This document shows positions 38,363-47,592 of a stretch of 64,000 nucleotides of DNA, in pieces. The notes under the pieces are model-generated. The model saw only the letters and a program-made list of their open reading frames with translations. It did no database searches and was not told the DNA's origin. A program made the translations under genes and the position numbers. How positions within the stretch are numbered: position 1 is the stretch's first letter; each line of letters starts with the position of its first letter. The DNA is taken from assembly GCF_049933045.1 (NCBI RefSeq), contig NZ_CP187926.1, positions 744,001 through 808,000 on the forward strand, in the 5' to 3' direction. Source of the stretch: Pseudocolwellia sp049933045 (GTDB taxonomy: Bacteria; Pseudomonadota; Gammaproteobacteria; Enterobacterales; Alteromonadaceae).

Positions 38363-38648
38363 AACGATTGAATCTTTCGTTTCATTGTTGATATGTATAT
38401 TTATATAGATAATTTTGTAACAAATGGCTTATTCTCGTTAGCTAAGCGCTTAAAATTCTATTATTATATCCCTCATAAAAATACTCATCTTGCTGTAGAC
38501 GTTTCAGTAATTAATTGCTCCATTTTATTTGAAAAGAAAAGTGCTGAATTAAAGCATTTAATCATTCGTTATTTGAAGTACTCAATTAAGCTCAATTAAA
38601 CCGGGATTAGTATCAACTACTTTTAAACGCTATTTATAGGAAATTTCC

Positions 38649-39482
38649 ATGCAAGCATACTTAGATTTAATGCAACATGTACACGACAACGGTGTAGATA
38701 AATCAGACCGAACAGGTACAGGAACACGTAGTGTCTTTGGTTATCAAATGCGTTTTGACCTATCTAAAGGCTTTCCATTAGTTACCACTAAGAAGTGTCA
38801 TTTAAAATCTATTATTCATGAATTGCTATGGTTTATAAAAGGCGAATCGAATATTGCTTACTTGAAAGAGAATGGCGTTAAAATTTGGGATGCTTGGGCA
38901 ACCGAAGAAGGTGAGTTAGGTCCAGTATATGGTGTTCAATGGAGAAATTGGCCTTCAGCTAATGGCGAAACAATTGATCAATTAGCACAACTTATTCACG
39001 ACCTAAAAACTAATCCAGATTCGCGCAGACATATTATTACTGCTTGGAATCCTGCATTGTTGCCAGATACTTCAATTTCACCATCTGAAAACGCAGCTGT
39101 AGGTAAACAAGCTTTACCACCATGTCATACGTTATTTCAGTTTTATGTCCTAAACGGCAAGTTGTCTTGTCAGCTTTATCAACGTAGTGCTGATATTTTT
39201 CTGGGTGTACCATTCAATATTGCTAGCTACGCATTATTTACCATGATGATTGCACAAGTGTGTGATTTAGAGTTAGGTGACTTTGTTCATACCTTTGGTG
39301 ATGCGCATTTGTATTCAAACCATATGGAACAAGTGAAAGAGCAACTTTCAAGAAAACCATTAGCGTTACCTACAATGAAAATTAACCCTAAAGTAGACAG
39401 TATCTTTGATTTTACTTTCGAAGACTTCGAGTTAGTAGGTTACGAATCTCATCCTCATATTAAAGCGCCTATATCAATCTAG
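38649..39482 (+). CDS. thyA: Thymidylate synthase
   Basis: 277 residues. The nucleophile is Cys159 in ALPPCHTLFQFYV. DRTGTGTRSVFG, RRHIITAWNP and LYQRSADIFLGVPFNIASY are further conserved segments. It converts dUMP to dTMP with methylenetetrahydrofolate. An extra stretch of about 13 residues (near 143-155, SPSENAAVGKQ) before the catalytic loop explains why it is longer than E. coli ThyA (264). I recall such an insert in vibrios and relatives, so it is not thought defective. AGGAAATTTCC precedes the ATG. Confidence 0.97.
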   Translation: MQAYLDLMQHVHDNGVDKSDRTGTGTRSVFGYQMRFDLSKGFPLVTTKKCHLKSIIHELLWFIKGESNIAYLKENGVKIWDAWATEEGELGPVYGVQWRNWPSANGETIDQLAQLIHDLKTNPDSRRHIITAWNPALLPDTSISPSENAAVGKQALPPCHTLFQFYVLNGKLSCQLYQRSADIFLGVPFNIASYALFTMMIAQVCDLELGDFVHTFGDAHLYSNHMEQVKEQLSRKPLALPTMKINPKVDSIFDFTFEDFELVGYESHPHIKAPISI

Positions 39483-39498
39483 TTATTCCTTTTCTTTA

Positions 39499-39537
39499 TT
39501 AAGCCATTGTTACTATTAATATAAAACAATGGCTTAA
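39499..39537. terminator. Perfect 13-bp hairpin after thyA
   Basis: TTAAGCCATTGTT and AACAATGGCTTAA around a 13-nt loop. Only a short, interrupted T-run follows, so terminator strength is uncertain. It lies 17 bp after the thyA stop. Confidence 0.6.
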
Positions 39538-39611
39538 TTGATCTTACTTTGTGTTTTTTCTCATAAACTCTTTAAGCATAAATGAGTTTATAGATAATGA
39601 AGGTTACAAAT

Positions 39612-41192
39612 ATGCTTGCTCGTCAGTGGTTTTATATAATTTCAGTAGTGTCGGTAGTTCTCATTTTATTTGCACAGAGTTTTTGGCCTAATGCTATTTG
39701 GTTATTTGTCATAGCGTTACCTCTAATACTTGTTGGGCTTTGGGATGTGTTTTTTAGTCAACATACGCTTTTAAGAATTTATCCTGTAGTAGGGCATATT
39801 CGTTATTTACTTGAGTCGTTTCGTCCTGAAATACAGCAATACTTTATTGAGTCGAACCTTAATGGCAGACCTATAAATAGAGAGTTTAGAGATCTAGTTT
39901 ATCAACGTTCAAAAGGTGTTAACGATACACGTCCATTCGGTACACAGTTTGATGTTTATAAAGTGGGTTATCAGTGGTTAAGCCATTCAATGACACCGTT
40001 TCACGGTAAAGACAAAAATCCTAGAGTAACCTTTGGTAATGGTAATAAACCTTATGAAGCTTCTTTGTTAAATATCTCAGCGATGAGTTTTGGTGCTTTA
40101 AGTAAAAATGCAATTTTAGCGTTAAACAAAGGCGCAGCTAAAGGTGGTTTTTACCATAATACAGGTGAGGGCGGTATTAGCCGTTATCATCGCCAATTTG
40201 GAGCTGATTTAGTTTGGCAAATAGGTACTGGGTATTTTGGTTGTAGAAATGATCATGGAGATTTTTGTGCAACATCATTTGCTGAAACTGCACAGCAAGA
40301 TCATGTAAAAATGATTGAGATCAAATTATCGCAAGGTGCTAAACCTGGTCATGGTGGACTTTTACCTGCCATAAAACTAACGCCAGAAATTGCTGAAATA
40401 AGAAAGGTGCCTTTAGGGAAAGACGTACTTTCGCCACCTGCCCACAGTAGTTTTAGTACGCCTTTAGAAATGCTAGATTTTATCAATAAATTAAAAGAAC
40501 TTTCAGGCGGAAAACCCGTCGGTATTAAATTATGTATTGGTAATAAACGTGAGTTTTTAGCTTTATGTAAAGCTATGGTTTCAACAGGGTATCATCCTGA
40601 TTTTATTACCATAGATGGTGGTGAAGGTGGTACAGGCGCTGCTCCTATAGAATTTACCAACTCAGTAGGTATGCCATTAAGAGATGCTTTAGTGTTTGTT
40701 GAAAATGCTTTAACAGGTTGTGGTTATAGAGATAAATTACGTCTTATCGCATCAGGCAAAGCGCTATCAGCTTTTCATGTAATGCGCTTACTTGCCTTAG
40801 GAGCAGACACGGTAAATAGCGCAAGAGCGATGATGTTATCAATAGGCTGTATTCAATCTAGACATTGTAATAACGATAAATGCCCTACAGGTATAGCCAC
40901 ACAAGATGCTTCTCGCTATAACGCTTTAGACTTTGAGGTTAAGGGCGAAAGGGTATTTAAGTTTCATGATGCTATGATCAAAAACTTAAGTGAACTTGCC
41001 GGTGCTGCAGGGTTAGAAAAAGTTAGCGACATACAGCCACATCATATTAATACGCGAGTATCTGAAAATGTTATTGAACATTTAGGACAACGCTATAACT
41101 ATATTGCAGCAAACGTTTTATTAAATGAAGAAACTATTCCTGCAGCATGGCGATATGATTGGAACACAGTGTCAGAAAGTAAATGGCAGTAG
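39612..41192 (+). CDS. FMN-binding glutamate synthase-domain family protein, membrane-anchored
   Basis: About 526 residues from ATG 39612, supported by GAAGG upstream; an ATG at 39597 lacks one. Two hydrophobic helices at the N-terminus precede a domain like the FMN/ferredoxin-binding barrel of glutamate synthase. Visible motifs are LNISAMSFGALS, NTGEGGISRYH, GYFGCR, PGHGGLLPA and TIDGGEGGTGAAP. A cysteine set (SIGCIQSRHCNNDKCPTG) could bind a 3Fe-4S cluster. There is no glutaminase domain, and no known reaction is assigned to this stand-alone family. Confidence 0.85.
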   Translation: MLARQWFYIISVVSVVLILFAQSFWPNAIWLFVIALPLILVGLWDVFFSQHTLLRIYPVVGHIRYLLESFRPEIQQYFIESNLNGRPINREFRDLVYQRSKGVNDTRPFGTQFDVYKVGYQWLSHSMTPFHGKDKNPRVTFGNGNKPYEASLLNISAMSFGALSKNAILALNKGAAKGGFYHNTGEGGISRYHRQFGADLVWQIGTGYFGCRNDHGDFCATSFAETAQQDHVKMIEIKLSQGAKPGHGGLLPAIKLTPEIAEIRKVPLGKDVLSPPAHSSFSTPLEMLDFINKLKELSGGKPVGIKLCIGNKREFLALCKAMVSTGYHPDFITIDGGEGGTGAAPIEFTNSVGMPLRDALVFVENALTGCGYRDKLRLIASGKALSAFHVMRLLALGADTVNSARAMMLSIGCIQSRHCNNDKCPTGIATQDASRYNALDFEVKGERVFKFHDAMIKNLSELAGAAGLEKVSDIQPHHINTRVSENVIEHLGQRYNYIAANVLLNEETIPAAWRYDWNTVSESKWQ

Positions 41193-41336
41193 TGATCAAA
41201 AGAGGTTGTTAATTAAAAAATATTAATAACTCAAAAACTGATAACTCAAACAACTATCTAGCCCTATAATTTTAGGGCTAAAATCAACACTTCTCAAACG
41301 TATTTCAACTTAATATTTTTATCTAAAGGGAATTTT

Positions 41337-41921
41337 ATGGCGATTAAAAATACGATCAAAAAGAAAACACGTCAATTCATCGATTCTAAGCATATGCTTA
41401 GCGGAATTACGACAGCATCCTTTTTAGAATCCACCATAGTGCCTATTCCGTTAGAAGCGATATTAGTACCGCTAATGCAAGCTCGTCGTGAAAAGCTTTG
41501 GCTTATCGCACTTATGGCTACACTAGGTTGTATTATCGGTGCTTTATTTGGATATGCTTTAGGGTATTACTTGTTTGATGCTGTTGGCGATTGGGTGATT
41601 AGTACCTTTTCATCACCAGAGCAGTTTGAAAACATTAAACAAAAAATGCAAGACCAAGGTTTTTGGTTTGTGATCACTTTAGGCATAGTGCCTATACCTT
41701 TTCAAATAGCTATGTTAGCTGCTGGTGCGACTAAATATTCACTTAGCTTATTTCTAATTGCAGCAACTATCGCACGTTCTATTCGATACTTTGGTTTAGC
41801 TGTTCTGGTTTATTATGCTGGCGACAAAGCTGAGCGCGTCATACGTAAGCATAAAACTAAAACCATGATTGCATTAACCGTTGTTATACTCGCTGTATGG
41901 GGAATAAGTAGCCTTACTTAG
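41337..41921 (+). CDS. YqaA/DedA-type membrane protein (SNARE-associated family)
   Basis: 194 residues with four to five hydrophobic segments. The first half contains FLESTIVPIPLEAILVPLMQARREK, the re-entrant loop typical of VTT/DedA-type proteins, and GIVPIPFQIAMLAAGAT echoes it in the second half. Some DedA relatives flip undecaprenyl phosphate or phospholipids; the YqaA branch is uncharacterised. AAAGGGAA precedes the ATG. It borders the copper region but has no evident link to it. Confidence 0.85.
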   Translation: MAIKNTIKKKTRQFIDSKHMLSGITTASFLESTIVPIPLEAILVPLMQARREKLWLIALMATLGCIIGALFGYALGYYLFDAVGDWVISTFSSPEQFENIKQKMQDQGFWFVITLGIVPIPFQIAMLAAGATKYSLSLFLIAATIARSIRYFGLAVLVYYAGDKAERVIRKHKTKTMIALTVVILAVWGISSLT

Positions 41922-42180
41922 CACTTGTTTGCTGATGATGATGGTCTATAAATCCTTTTTTAAAGTGTAAAGTGCACACACTTATAGTTTTATATTGATC
42001 TTCTTCCTTTACTGAGACCGGTTATTTTTGTCGGCTCATGACCTAAAACTGACATTATATTTTAACTACATAATAAGGTCATTAGCCTGCTTTAAACTCA
42101 TAGGAGCTATTGACGATCATCATTGGGGTTAACTTTTAACCTTAATTAGATGGCAGCAGCATAAAGAATTAAAGATAAAA

Positions 42181-42546
42181 TTATCTTTTACCTGAACTTG
42201 GAGGTGACTTATGACAACTCCAAGGTATATGTTCAGAGTTGTCTTTCAAGTTATTATCAACAAACTTGTAGTACTCCTCTTTAGTATGAGTCCACCAATC
42301 ATTATGGATATCAACACCATGTTTTTGGATTATTTCTTCAATACCATCTAGATTTATATTCGTCGCATCGTAGGCAAGATAAATAGACTTTTCTTCTGTA
42401 TTGAAACTTGCTTCATCAATACCAAAAAGATGATCAATCTCTTCCATTAATGCATTTCTATTATCTTCGGTTACATTAGTTAATCTTAGATTTCTAGTCA
42501 CTAAATTTACTTCTTTTACACCGACTCGGTGATCAAAGTCATTCAT
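42181..42546 (-). CDS. Small HMA-like protein lacking the CxxC metal motif
   Basis: 121 residues. The middle (about 14-80) has the alternating pattern of a heavy-metal-associated domain (VTRNLRLTNVTEDNRNALMEEID ... IDEASFNTEEKSIYLAYD ... LDGIEEIIQKHG), but where CxxC would be there is none. A His/Trp-rich segment (DIHNDWWTHTKEEYYKF) and a single Cys in PWSCHK follow. It is the last gene of the merR-copA-cupredoxin operon, with AGGAGA 8-9 nt before the ATG. A copper-related role is inferred from position only. A short AAAGATAA/TTATCTTT stem overlaps its stop. Confidence 0.7.
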   Translation of the reverse strand: MNDFDHRVGVKEVNLVTRNLRLTNVTEDNRNALMEEIDHLFGIDEASFNTEEKSIYLAYDATNINLDGIEEIIQKHGVDIHNDWWTHTKEEYYKFVDNNLKDNSEHIPWSCHKSPPSSGKR

Positions 42547-42609
42547 GATGTTCTCCTTACTTCTTATATAATATTTTTAATTATTATCGTGATTTTTAAT
42601 TGCGATAAA

Positions 42610-42972
42610 TTACTCTTTCTCAACAATTAAAGTGCCTGTATACATTTTCATAGGGCAATGAAATAAATACTCCCCTGTTAACATTGACGGAAGCTCTATT
42701 GTTTTATTCGCATTTAATGGCAATTCTTCACTGATTTCAAATGCAGGAAACAACACCGTAGCAGCGCAAGGGCTACCGTCTTTTCTTAAAAATTGAAGTG
42801 TTGTTTTTTTACCTTCAAAAACTTTTATTCTTGAAGGTTGATATATACCGTTATTAACCACGACAGTTATATTCTCAGCACTTGCATCAATTGCTTTTGC
42901 TGGTTTGTATAACCAAAACCACCATATAACTAGCATTATAAGCACCAAACCGATTAAATTTATTATCATCAT
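42610..42972 (-). CDS. Membrane-anchored cupredoxin-domain protein
   Basis: 120 residues. An N-terminal hydrophobic anchor (about 2-22) leads to a plastocyanin-like beta domain (about 32-118). The copper-ligand loop is FHCPMKM near the C-terminus, and DGSPCAATVLFPAF is the other conserved segment of this small cupredoxin family found beside copper ATPases. It probably binds copper at the periplasmic face. It starts 23 bp after the ATPase stop, with AGGAG upstream. Confidence 0.82.
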   Translation of the reverse strand: MMIINLIGLVLIMLVIWWFWLYKPAKAIDASAENITVVVNNGIYQPSRIKVFEGKKTTLQFLRKDGSPCAATVLFPAFEISEELPLNANKTIELPSMLTGEYLFHCPMKMYTGTLIVEKE

Positions 42973-42995
42973 TTCTAATTCTCCTACTATTTTAT

Positions 42996-45260
42996 TTAGT
43001 GATCTTGTGGTTTAAAGAAGCGTAATCTGTTTGCATTTGTTACCACGGTTAATGATGAAAATGCCATCGCAGCCCCAGCAATAACAGGGTTGAGTAGAAG
43101 TCCAAAAAACGGGTAGAGTAAACCTGCAGCAAAAGGAACTCCTGCCACGTTGTATATGAAAGCGCCAAATAGATTTTGTTTAATATTGCGTAATGTTGCT
43201 TTGCTCACTGCAATAGCATCAGCAAGCCCATGTAATGATCCTCGCATTAAGGTGATATCCGCACTTTCTATTGCAACATCGGTTCCTGTTCCAATAGCAA
43301 ATCCGACATTGGCCAGCGCCAATGCTGGTGCATCATTAATACCATCGCCAGTCATACCAACTATTTCACCTTGCGCTTGCAGCTCAGCTACTTTGTTTGA
43401 CTTCTCTTCAGGAAGTACTTCGGCAAAGACTTCTGTAATACCCACTTTTTTTGCTACAGCATTAGCGGTAGCTCTGTTATCCCCCGTAAGCATTACCACA
43501 CGAATACCATTAGCCTGTAATCGCTTAATAGCTGAAACAGAGTCTGTTTTTATTGGATCAGAAACGGCAATAATTGCAGCAAGTTTTTTATCAATCGCTA
43601 GGTACATAGGCGTTTTTGCTTCATCAGCAAGTTTTTGTGCCTTTTCAACAAACTCCATTAGCACTACACCATTTTTCAACATCAATTTTTGATTGCCGAA
43701 TAGTAATTCTTTCCCGTTGAATGTTGCTTGAACACCATGCCCAGCAATCGCATGAAAGTCTGTGACGGTTTCAGGGGTAATTCCATGCTCAATGGTTGAA
43801 TCAACAATAGCTTGGGCTAATGGATGCTCCGAGCCACTTTCAATACTGGAGGCTACTTTCAGAATATAGCTTTCGTTGTATGATTCATCCGCAACAATGA
43901 CATCAGTCACTTTAGGTGCACCTTCAGTGATGGTGCCAGTTTTATCCAAAATCATAGCTGTGATTTTGGAAGCGGTTTGTAACGCTTCTCCATTACGAAT
44001 AAGTACACCTGATTCTGCCGCCTTACCAACACCGACCATTACAGACATAGGTGTTGCTAATCCTAGTGCGCAAGGACATGCAATAATCAATACCGTGGTA
44101 GCGGAAACAACTGCAAAAGCAACGGCGGGATCTGGCCCAAAATTGAGCCAAACTAAGGCGCTGACTATTGAGGTGATCATAACAACAGGAACAAAATAGG
44201 CTGAGATCACATCCGCTAAACGTCCAATGGATGGTTTAGAGTTTTGTGCTCGTTTAACCATATTAATGATCTGCGCTAATGCAGTATCTTTACCAACACG
44301 AGTAGCCTTAAATAATATAGATCCTGTTTTATTTAGCGTGCCTGCAACTACTTCATCATTTTCAGATTTTTCAACAGGCATTGGTTCACCCGTTAACATC
44401 GATTCATCGATAGATGTATGCCCTTGAACAACAATTCCATCTACCGATATTTTTTCTCCTGGTCTTACTCTAACAATATCGTTAAGTAATACCTGCTCGA
44501 TAGCGATATCGATTTCTTTATTATCACGAACGACACGAGCTGTTTTAGCTTGAAGTCCTATCAAGCGTTTTATCGCTTCACTTGTACGTCCACGAGCTTT
44601 AACTTCTAAAGCTAACCCTAAATCAATTAATCCAATGATCATTGCCGTTGCTTCAAAATACACATGTCTTGCCATCTCAGGTAAGGCCATAGGAAAAAAC
44701 ACAACTATCATTGAGTAAATCCAAGCAGTCCCTGTACCTAATGCAATTAAAGTATCCATATTGGCAGTGTGATTTGTAAAAGACTTCCAAGCACCAACAT
44801 AAAAATGTTTACCTGAAAAATACATAATGGCTGCGCATAAAATACCAATAAATAGCCACACACCACGTTCCAGTGTTGTGTCAACCGTCATTGGTCCACC
44901 AGCCAAACTGTAAACCATCAATGGGATACCTAGTCCTAACGCTATCCACATTTTCATGACCAAACTTTTATAGTATTTTTGGTCTGCTATATCTTTTTCA
45001 TCTATAAGATCATTATCACTTTTATCTTCGGCACTCTTTGCGTTATAACCAATAGATTCAACTGCTTTAATAAGACGTTTTGTTTCAACAGCGCCTATTA
45101 CAGTAACCGTTCTGAGTGCAAAGTTCATTTCTGCACTCTCAACGCCATCAATACTCCGCAACGCTATTTCAATTTTGCCAACACAACTAGCACAGCTAGC
45201 CCCTTCAATAATCAATTCTTGAGTCTTTTTGTCGGCATTATTATTTATAATTTTATTCAT
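42996..45260 (-). CDS. copA: Copper-translocating P1B-type ATPase
   Basis: About 754 residues from ATG 45260, with AGGAGG 5 nt upstream; an adjacent ATG at 45263 is also possible. One N-terminal HMA domain carries CASC at 23-26. The transmembrane CPC motif is at 395-397 and the phosphorylation site Asp439 lies in DKTGT. SEHPLA, TGDN and GDGINDAP complete the P-type set. It exports Cu(I) from the cytoplasm. The start overlaps the merR end by 8 bp, so the two are translationally linked. CPC and the single HMA domain favour copper/silver over zinc. Confidence 0.95.
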   Translation of the reverse strand: MNKIINNNADKKTQELIIEGASCASCVGKIEIALRSIDGVESAEMNFALRTVTVIGAVETKRLIKAVESIGYNAKSAEDKSDNDLIDEKDIADQKYYKSLVMKMWIALGLGIPLMVYSLAGGPMTVDTTLERGVWLFIGILCAAIMYFSGKHFYVGAWKSFTNHTANMDTLIALGTGTAWIYSMIVVFFPMALPEMARHVYFEATAMIIGLIDLGLALEVKARGRTSEAIKRLIGLQAKTARVVRDNKEIDIAIEQVLLNDIVRVRPGEKISVDGIVVQGHTSIDESMLTGEPMPVEKSENDEVVAGTLNKTGSILFKATRVGKDTALAQIINMVKRAQNSKPSIGRLADVISAYFVPVVMITSIVSALVWLNFGPDPAVAFAVVSATTVLIIACPCALGLATPMSVMVGVGKAAESGVLIRNGEALQTASKITAMILDKTGTITEGAPKVTDVIVADESYNESYILKVASSIESGSEHPLAQAIVDSTIEHGITPETVTDFHAIAGHGVQATFNGKELLFGNQKLMLKNGVVLMEFVEKAQKLADEAKTPMYLAIDKKLAAIIAVSDPIKTDSVSAIKRLQANGIRVVMLTGDNRATANAVAKKVGITEVFAEVLPEEKSNKVAELQAQGEIVGMTGDGINDAPALALANVGFAIGTGTDVAIESADITLMRGSLHGLADAIAVSKATLRNIKQNLFGAFIYNVAGVPFAAGLLYPFFGLLLNPVIAGAAMAFSSLTVVTNANRLRFFKPQDH

Positions 45261-45690
45261 CATGACCTCCTTGATTTTTATTGCTTTCAAGCGCTTCACC
45301 TTCGATAAGGTGGCATATCATATGCCCAGTGGGCGCTTTATCTGGCTTGCTCTGCCAATCATTTATTGCGTTTTTTAGTTTTTCTCTTAATTGATGCGCC
45401 GATTGGAATTGCTTTTCTGTTTCGGCCAATCTGTGTTCAACAATTTTTCTTACTAATGGACAAGCTGTATGGCCTTTATCTGATTCAGTTAAAATCTCTC
45501 TGATCTCATTAACTGAAAAACCTAACTGTCGTGCATTTAAGATGAATTTCAACCTCTGTTGTACCGCTTGATCATAATATTTATAACCGTTTTCAAGATT
45601 TTTCTTTGGTTCAATAAGTCCAATCCGAGTGTAATAACGAACAGTATCGGGAGTTGTACTCAATGCCTTTGCTGATTCTGTTACTCTCAT
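45253..45690 (-). CDS. MerR-family metal-responsive regulator
   Basis: 145 residues. The N-terminal winged-helix (VTESAKALSTTPDTVRYYTRIGLIEP) is followed by the dimerisation helix. Candidate metal ligands are Cys77 (GHTACPLV) and Cys126 (HMICHLIEG); this is not the close Cys pair of CueR and is nearer to the ZntR/PbrR pattern. It probably activates its own operon with the P-ATPase through the 19-bp-spacer promoter at 45749-45779. Metal choice (Cu, Cd, Pb or Zn) is uncertain, but the co-regulated copper genes favour Cu. Confidence 0.88.
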   Translation of the reverse strand: MRVTESAKALSTTPDTVRYYTRIGLIEPKKNLENGYKYYDQAVQQRLKFILNARQLGFSVNEIREILTESDKGHTACPLVRKIVEHRLAETEKQFQSAHQLREKLKNAINDWQSKPDKAPTGHMICHLIEGEALESNKNQGGHDE

Positions 45691-45748
45691 TGCTTTAACC
45701 TTTATTTATAGCTAATAAAATCAAAGGATTATTGATCAACCTATGACA

Positions 45749-45779
45749 AGCTTACACCTATGTCTTAAACACAGGTCAA
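45749..45779 (-). promoter_or_regulatory. MerR-type promoter/operator for merR-copA
   Basis: On the minus strand TTGACC (45774-45779) and TAAGCT (45749-45754) are separated by 19 bp, the elongated spacer that MerR regulators untwist. The spacer holds a dyad at 45756-45776, with ACCTGTG and CATAGGT around a 7-nt centre. It lies about 60 bp upstream of the regulator start codon. Confidence 0.8.
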
Positions 45780-45827
45780 GTTATAGAACGTAACGTTTTA
45801 TGAATAGCACGTGTTTTTCAGAATAAT

Positions 45828-45855
45828 ATAAAAAAACAAAGGGTCGAATTGACCA
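45828..45855 (-). terminator. Probable terminator of the Cys/His-rich gene
   Basis: On the minus strand GGTC, AATTC, GACC, then CTTTGTTTTTTT. The stem is short but the U-run is long. It lies about 60 bp after the stop at 45915. Confidence 0.5.
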
Positions 45856-45914
45856 TCATCACTCATTTCAATACGGTATAAGAGTGCTATTTAAAGTACG
45901 AATTTATCCTATAA

Positions 45915-46322
45915 TTAAATAGAAATGGGAGGTCTAAATGGATGTAATGCGGTACCATAATTTGGAGATTTATCTGTGAATATAAATCTTTTACCATGAT
46001 CGACAAATAAGATATGTTGACCATTTAATTGTTGCGAAGTTATTGTATGGATAGAACTTAGACATAAACTGACTGTAGTGCATCGGCAATCACCAGAATC
46101 ACAAACATCACATTTTTCATGTGAAGACATTTTATCTTTTGATGATTGATTATGCTCATGCATTGATGAGGTCATGTGTGAATCATTTTCTGTAAGAACG
46201 ATTAAAGTATCGTTCATTTCGTCACAATTCATAGGAAAAAAAGCAGCAAAACTTTGTTGCGATAGCAACAAAATCATTATAAAAGCTATATAACCTTTAA
46301 ATTTGAACACTGCGTTAACCAT
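45915..46322 (-). CDS. Exported Cys/His/Met-rich hypothetical protein of the copper region
   Basis: About 135 residues from ATG 46322; a GTG at 46334 would add four. A signal peptide (FKGYIAFIMILLLSQQSFA) is followed by a region with several Met, His and Cys (HMTSSMHEHNQ, CDVCDSGDCRCTTVSLC). The C-terminus is Pro-rich (HPFRPPISI). I do not recognise a named family; it resembles small exported proteins encoded with copper genes. Metal binding is plausible from composition only. Confidence 0.65.
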   Translation of the reverse strand: MVNAVFKFKGYIAFIMILLLSQQSFAAFFPMNCDEMNDTLIVLTENDSHMTSSMHEHNQSSKDKMSSHEKCDVCDSGDCRCTTVSLCLSSIHTITSQQLNGQHILFVDHGKRFIFTDKSPNYGTALHPFRPPISI

Positions 46323-46449
46323 AAATAAATTCACACTAATTAATATTAGTTTATTTCATACTATTTGCTATGACCTAGATCAATAAATACAATTAAACTC
46401 AACCGTATTAGAACTAATATTTATTGAGTTAGTAAATACGATAAAATGA

Positions 46450-46968
46450 TCAGAACTGTTGCTCATAAGATTGAACAGTAGAATATACTTCAGAACTTCC
46501 ATCTGATTTCAAAAGAAGAACCTGGTATGGGTTAAATTTATCGCCTACTTCCATACCTGGAGAGCCTAAAGGCATTCCTGGTACTGATAATCCAATGACA
46601 GTCTTATCATGCTTTTGACTCAAAAATTGTTTAATGAACTTCGCAGGTACGTGTCCTTCAAAAGTATAACCATCTTTCGAAATAGCGGTATGACAAGAGC
46701 GATATCGAGGCTTAATTCCTTTCTGTTCCTTAATGCTTGAAATATCATTTCTATCATGAATTTGGGATTGAAATCCATTTTCATCAATATGACTTATCCA
46801 TTTCTTGCAACAACCACAAGTAGGCGTTTTATAAACGTCTAAAGATATAGGCTGCGCTTTAGCAGTATTGGACTCGGCTCTAACTACATCATTATCAGAA
46901 CAACTTACTATCAATGTGACTATAAAAAATGTAGCGATGATTTTTAAAATATATTTATTTGGAAACAT
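46450..46968 (-). CDS. DUF411-family putative copper-binding lipoprotein
   Basis: 172 residues. The signal peptide ends in a lipobox-like LIVSC (Cys23), suggesting lipid anchoring. The DUF411 domain begins DVYKTPTCGCCKKWISHI, with CGCC as likely metal site, and contains YRSCHTA and VPGMPLGSPGMEVG. Members are common in copper and silver resistance clusters. AGGAGAG precedes the ATG. It lies in the same direction as its neighbours, 56 bp after the cytochrome gene. Confidence 0.87.
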   Translation of the reverse strand: MFPNKYILKIIATFFIVTLIVSCSDNDVVRAESNTAKAQPISLDVYKTPTCGCCKKWISHIDENGFQSQIHDRNDISSIKEQKGIKPRYRSCHTAISKDGYTFEGHVPAKFIKQFLSQKHDKTVIGLSVPGMPLGSPGMEVGDKFNPYQVLLLKSDGSSEVYSTVQSYEQQF

Positions 46969-47024
46969 AACTCTCCTAATGAGATATCAATTAATTAGAT
47001 TGTTTTTGATGTTGATTGTTAAGG

Positions 47025-47558
47025 TTAATCAACGGCGGTAAGAATTTGATATTGTTCAGGAGTCAGGGTTGGTAACTCTTTAATAAATGCAACCATAGCC
47101 CAAATACGTTGGTCATCATGTGTTTTACCCCATGCTGGCATTCCTGAGGCTTTAATACCATGTTTAATCACCCAGAAATTTTCGCGAGCAGTTTGTAAAT
47201 CATCACCATGGCTATGACTCTCATGCTCTTCATTTTTAATAGTCAAATTAGGTGGAGAAGGGTATAAGCCTATGCTTAAGTCACTATTGCTTTGGCCTGT
47301 CTTTAAGTGACAGCTAGAGCACATAAACTCATAATCAGTAGCACCTGTAAGTAATAATTCAGGGTCGCTTAAATCAGGCACTTCAATTGTTTGTGCTGAT
47401 TTCTCAATGGCATTATCTCTAGCTTTTTCTAAAACCCAGTAAACCAGATCACTATGAGGCTCATCGGCTGCTACATCTATAATACCAGAATATATCACGA
47501 GCATGATCGAGCCTATACCGAGTGCAATCAGTAGCAGTAATGATTTAACTATTTTCAT
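47025..47558 (-). CDS. Membrane-anchored c-type cytochrome
   Basis: About 177 residues from ATG 47558, with AAAGGAAAG upstream; an upstream GTG at 47594 would add 12. An N-terminal membrane segment (VKSLLLLIALGIGSIMLVIYSG) is followed by one haem-binding motif CSSCH. The downstream KASGMPAWGKTHDDQRIWAMVAF supplies the axial Met. It is a periplasmic electron carrier of the cytochrome c (cbb3-III-like) group. Why it sits among the copper genes is not clear; it may serve copper-linked redox. Confidence 0.85.
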   Translation of the reverse strand: MKIVKSLLLLIALGIGSIMLVIYSGIIDVAADEPHSDLVYWVLEKARDNAIEKSAQTIEVPDLSDPELLLTGATDYEFMCSSCHLKTGQSNSDLSIGLYPSPPNLTIKNEEHESHSHGDDLQTARENFWVIKHGIKASGMPAWGKTHDDQRIWAMVAFIKELPTLTPEQYQILTAVD

Positions 47559-47592
47559 ATGCTTTCCTTTATGGATTGCGATTAATAAAACC

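Noticed and set aside
38393..38599. A 68-codon frame before thyA
   Set aside because: No ribosome-binding site, odd composition (many Tyr/Lys/Ile) and no resemblance to a known protein; likely chance.
43150..43692. A 180-codon open frame antisense to the P-type ATPase
   Set aside because: It is the complement of a strongly conserved gene and has a Ser/Ala/Pro-biased composition with no domain; open antisense frames are expected there.
44979..45308. A 109-codon plus-strand frame across the copA/merR junction
   Set aside because: Antisense to both genes' coding ends, with low-complexity Phe/Asn-rich content.
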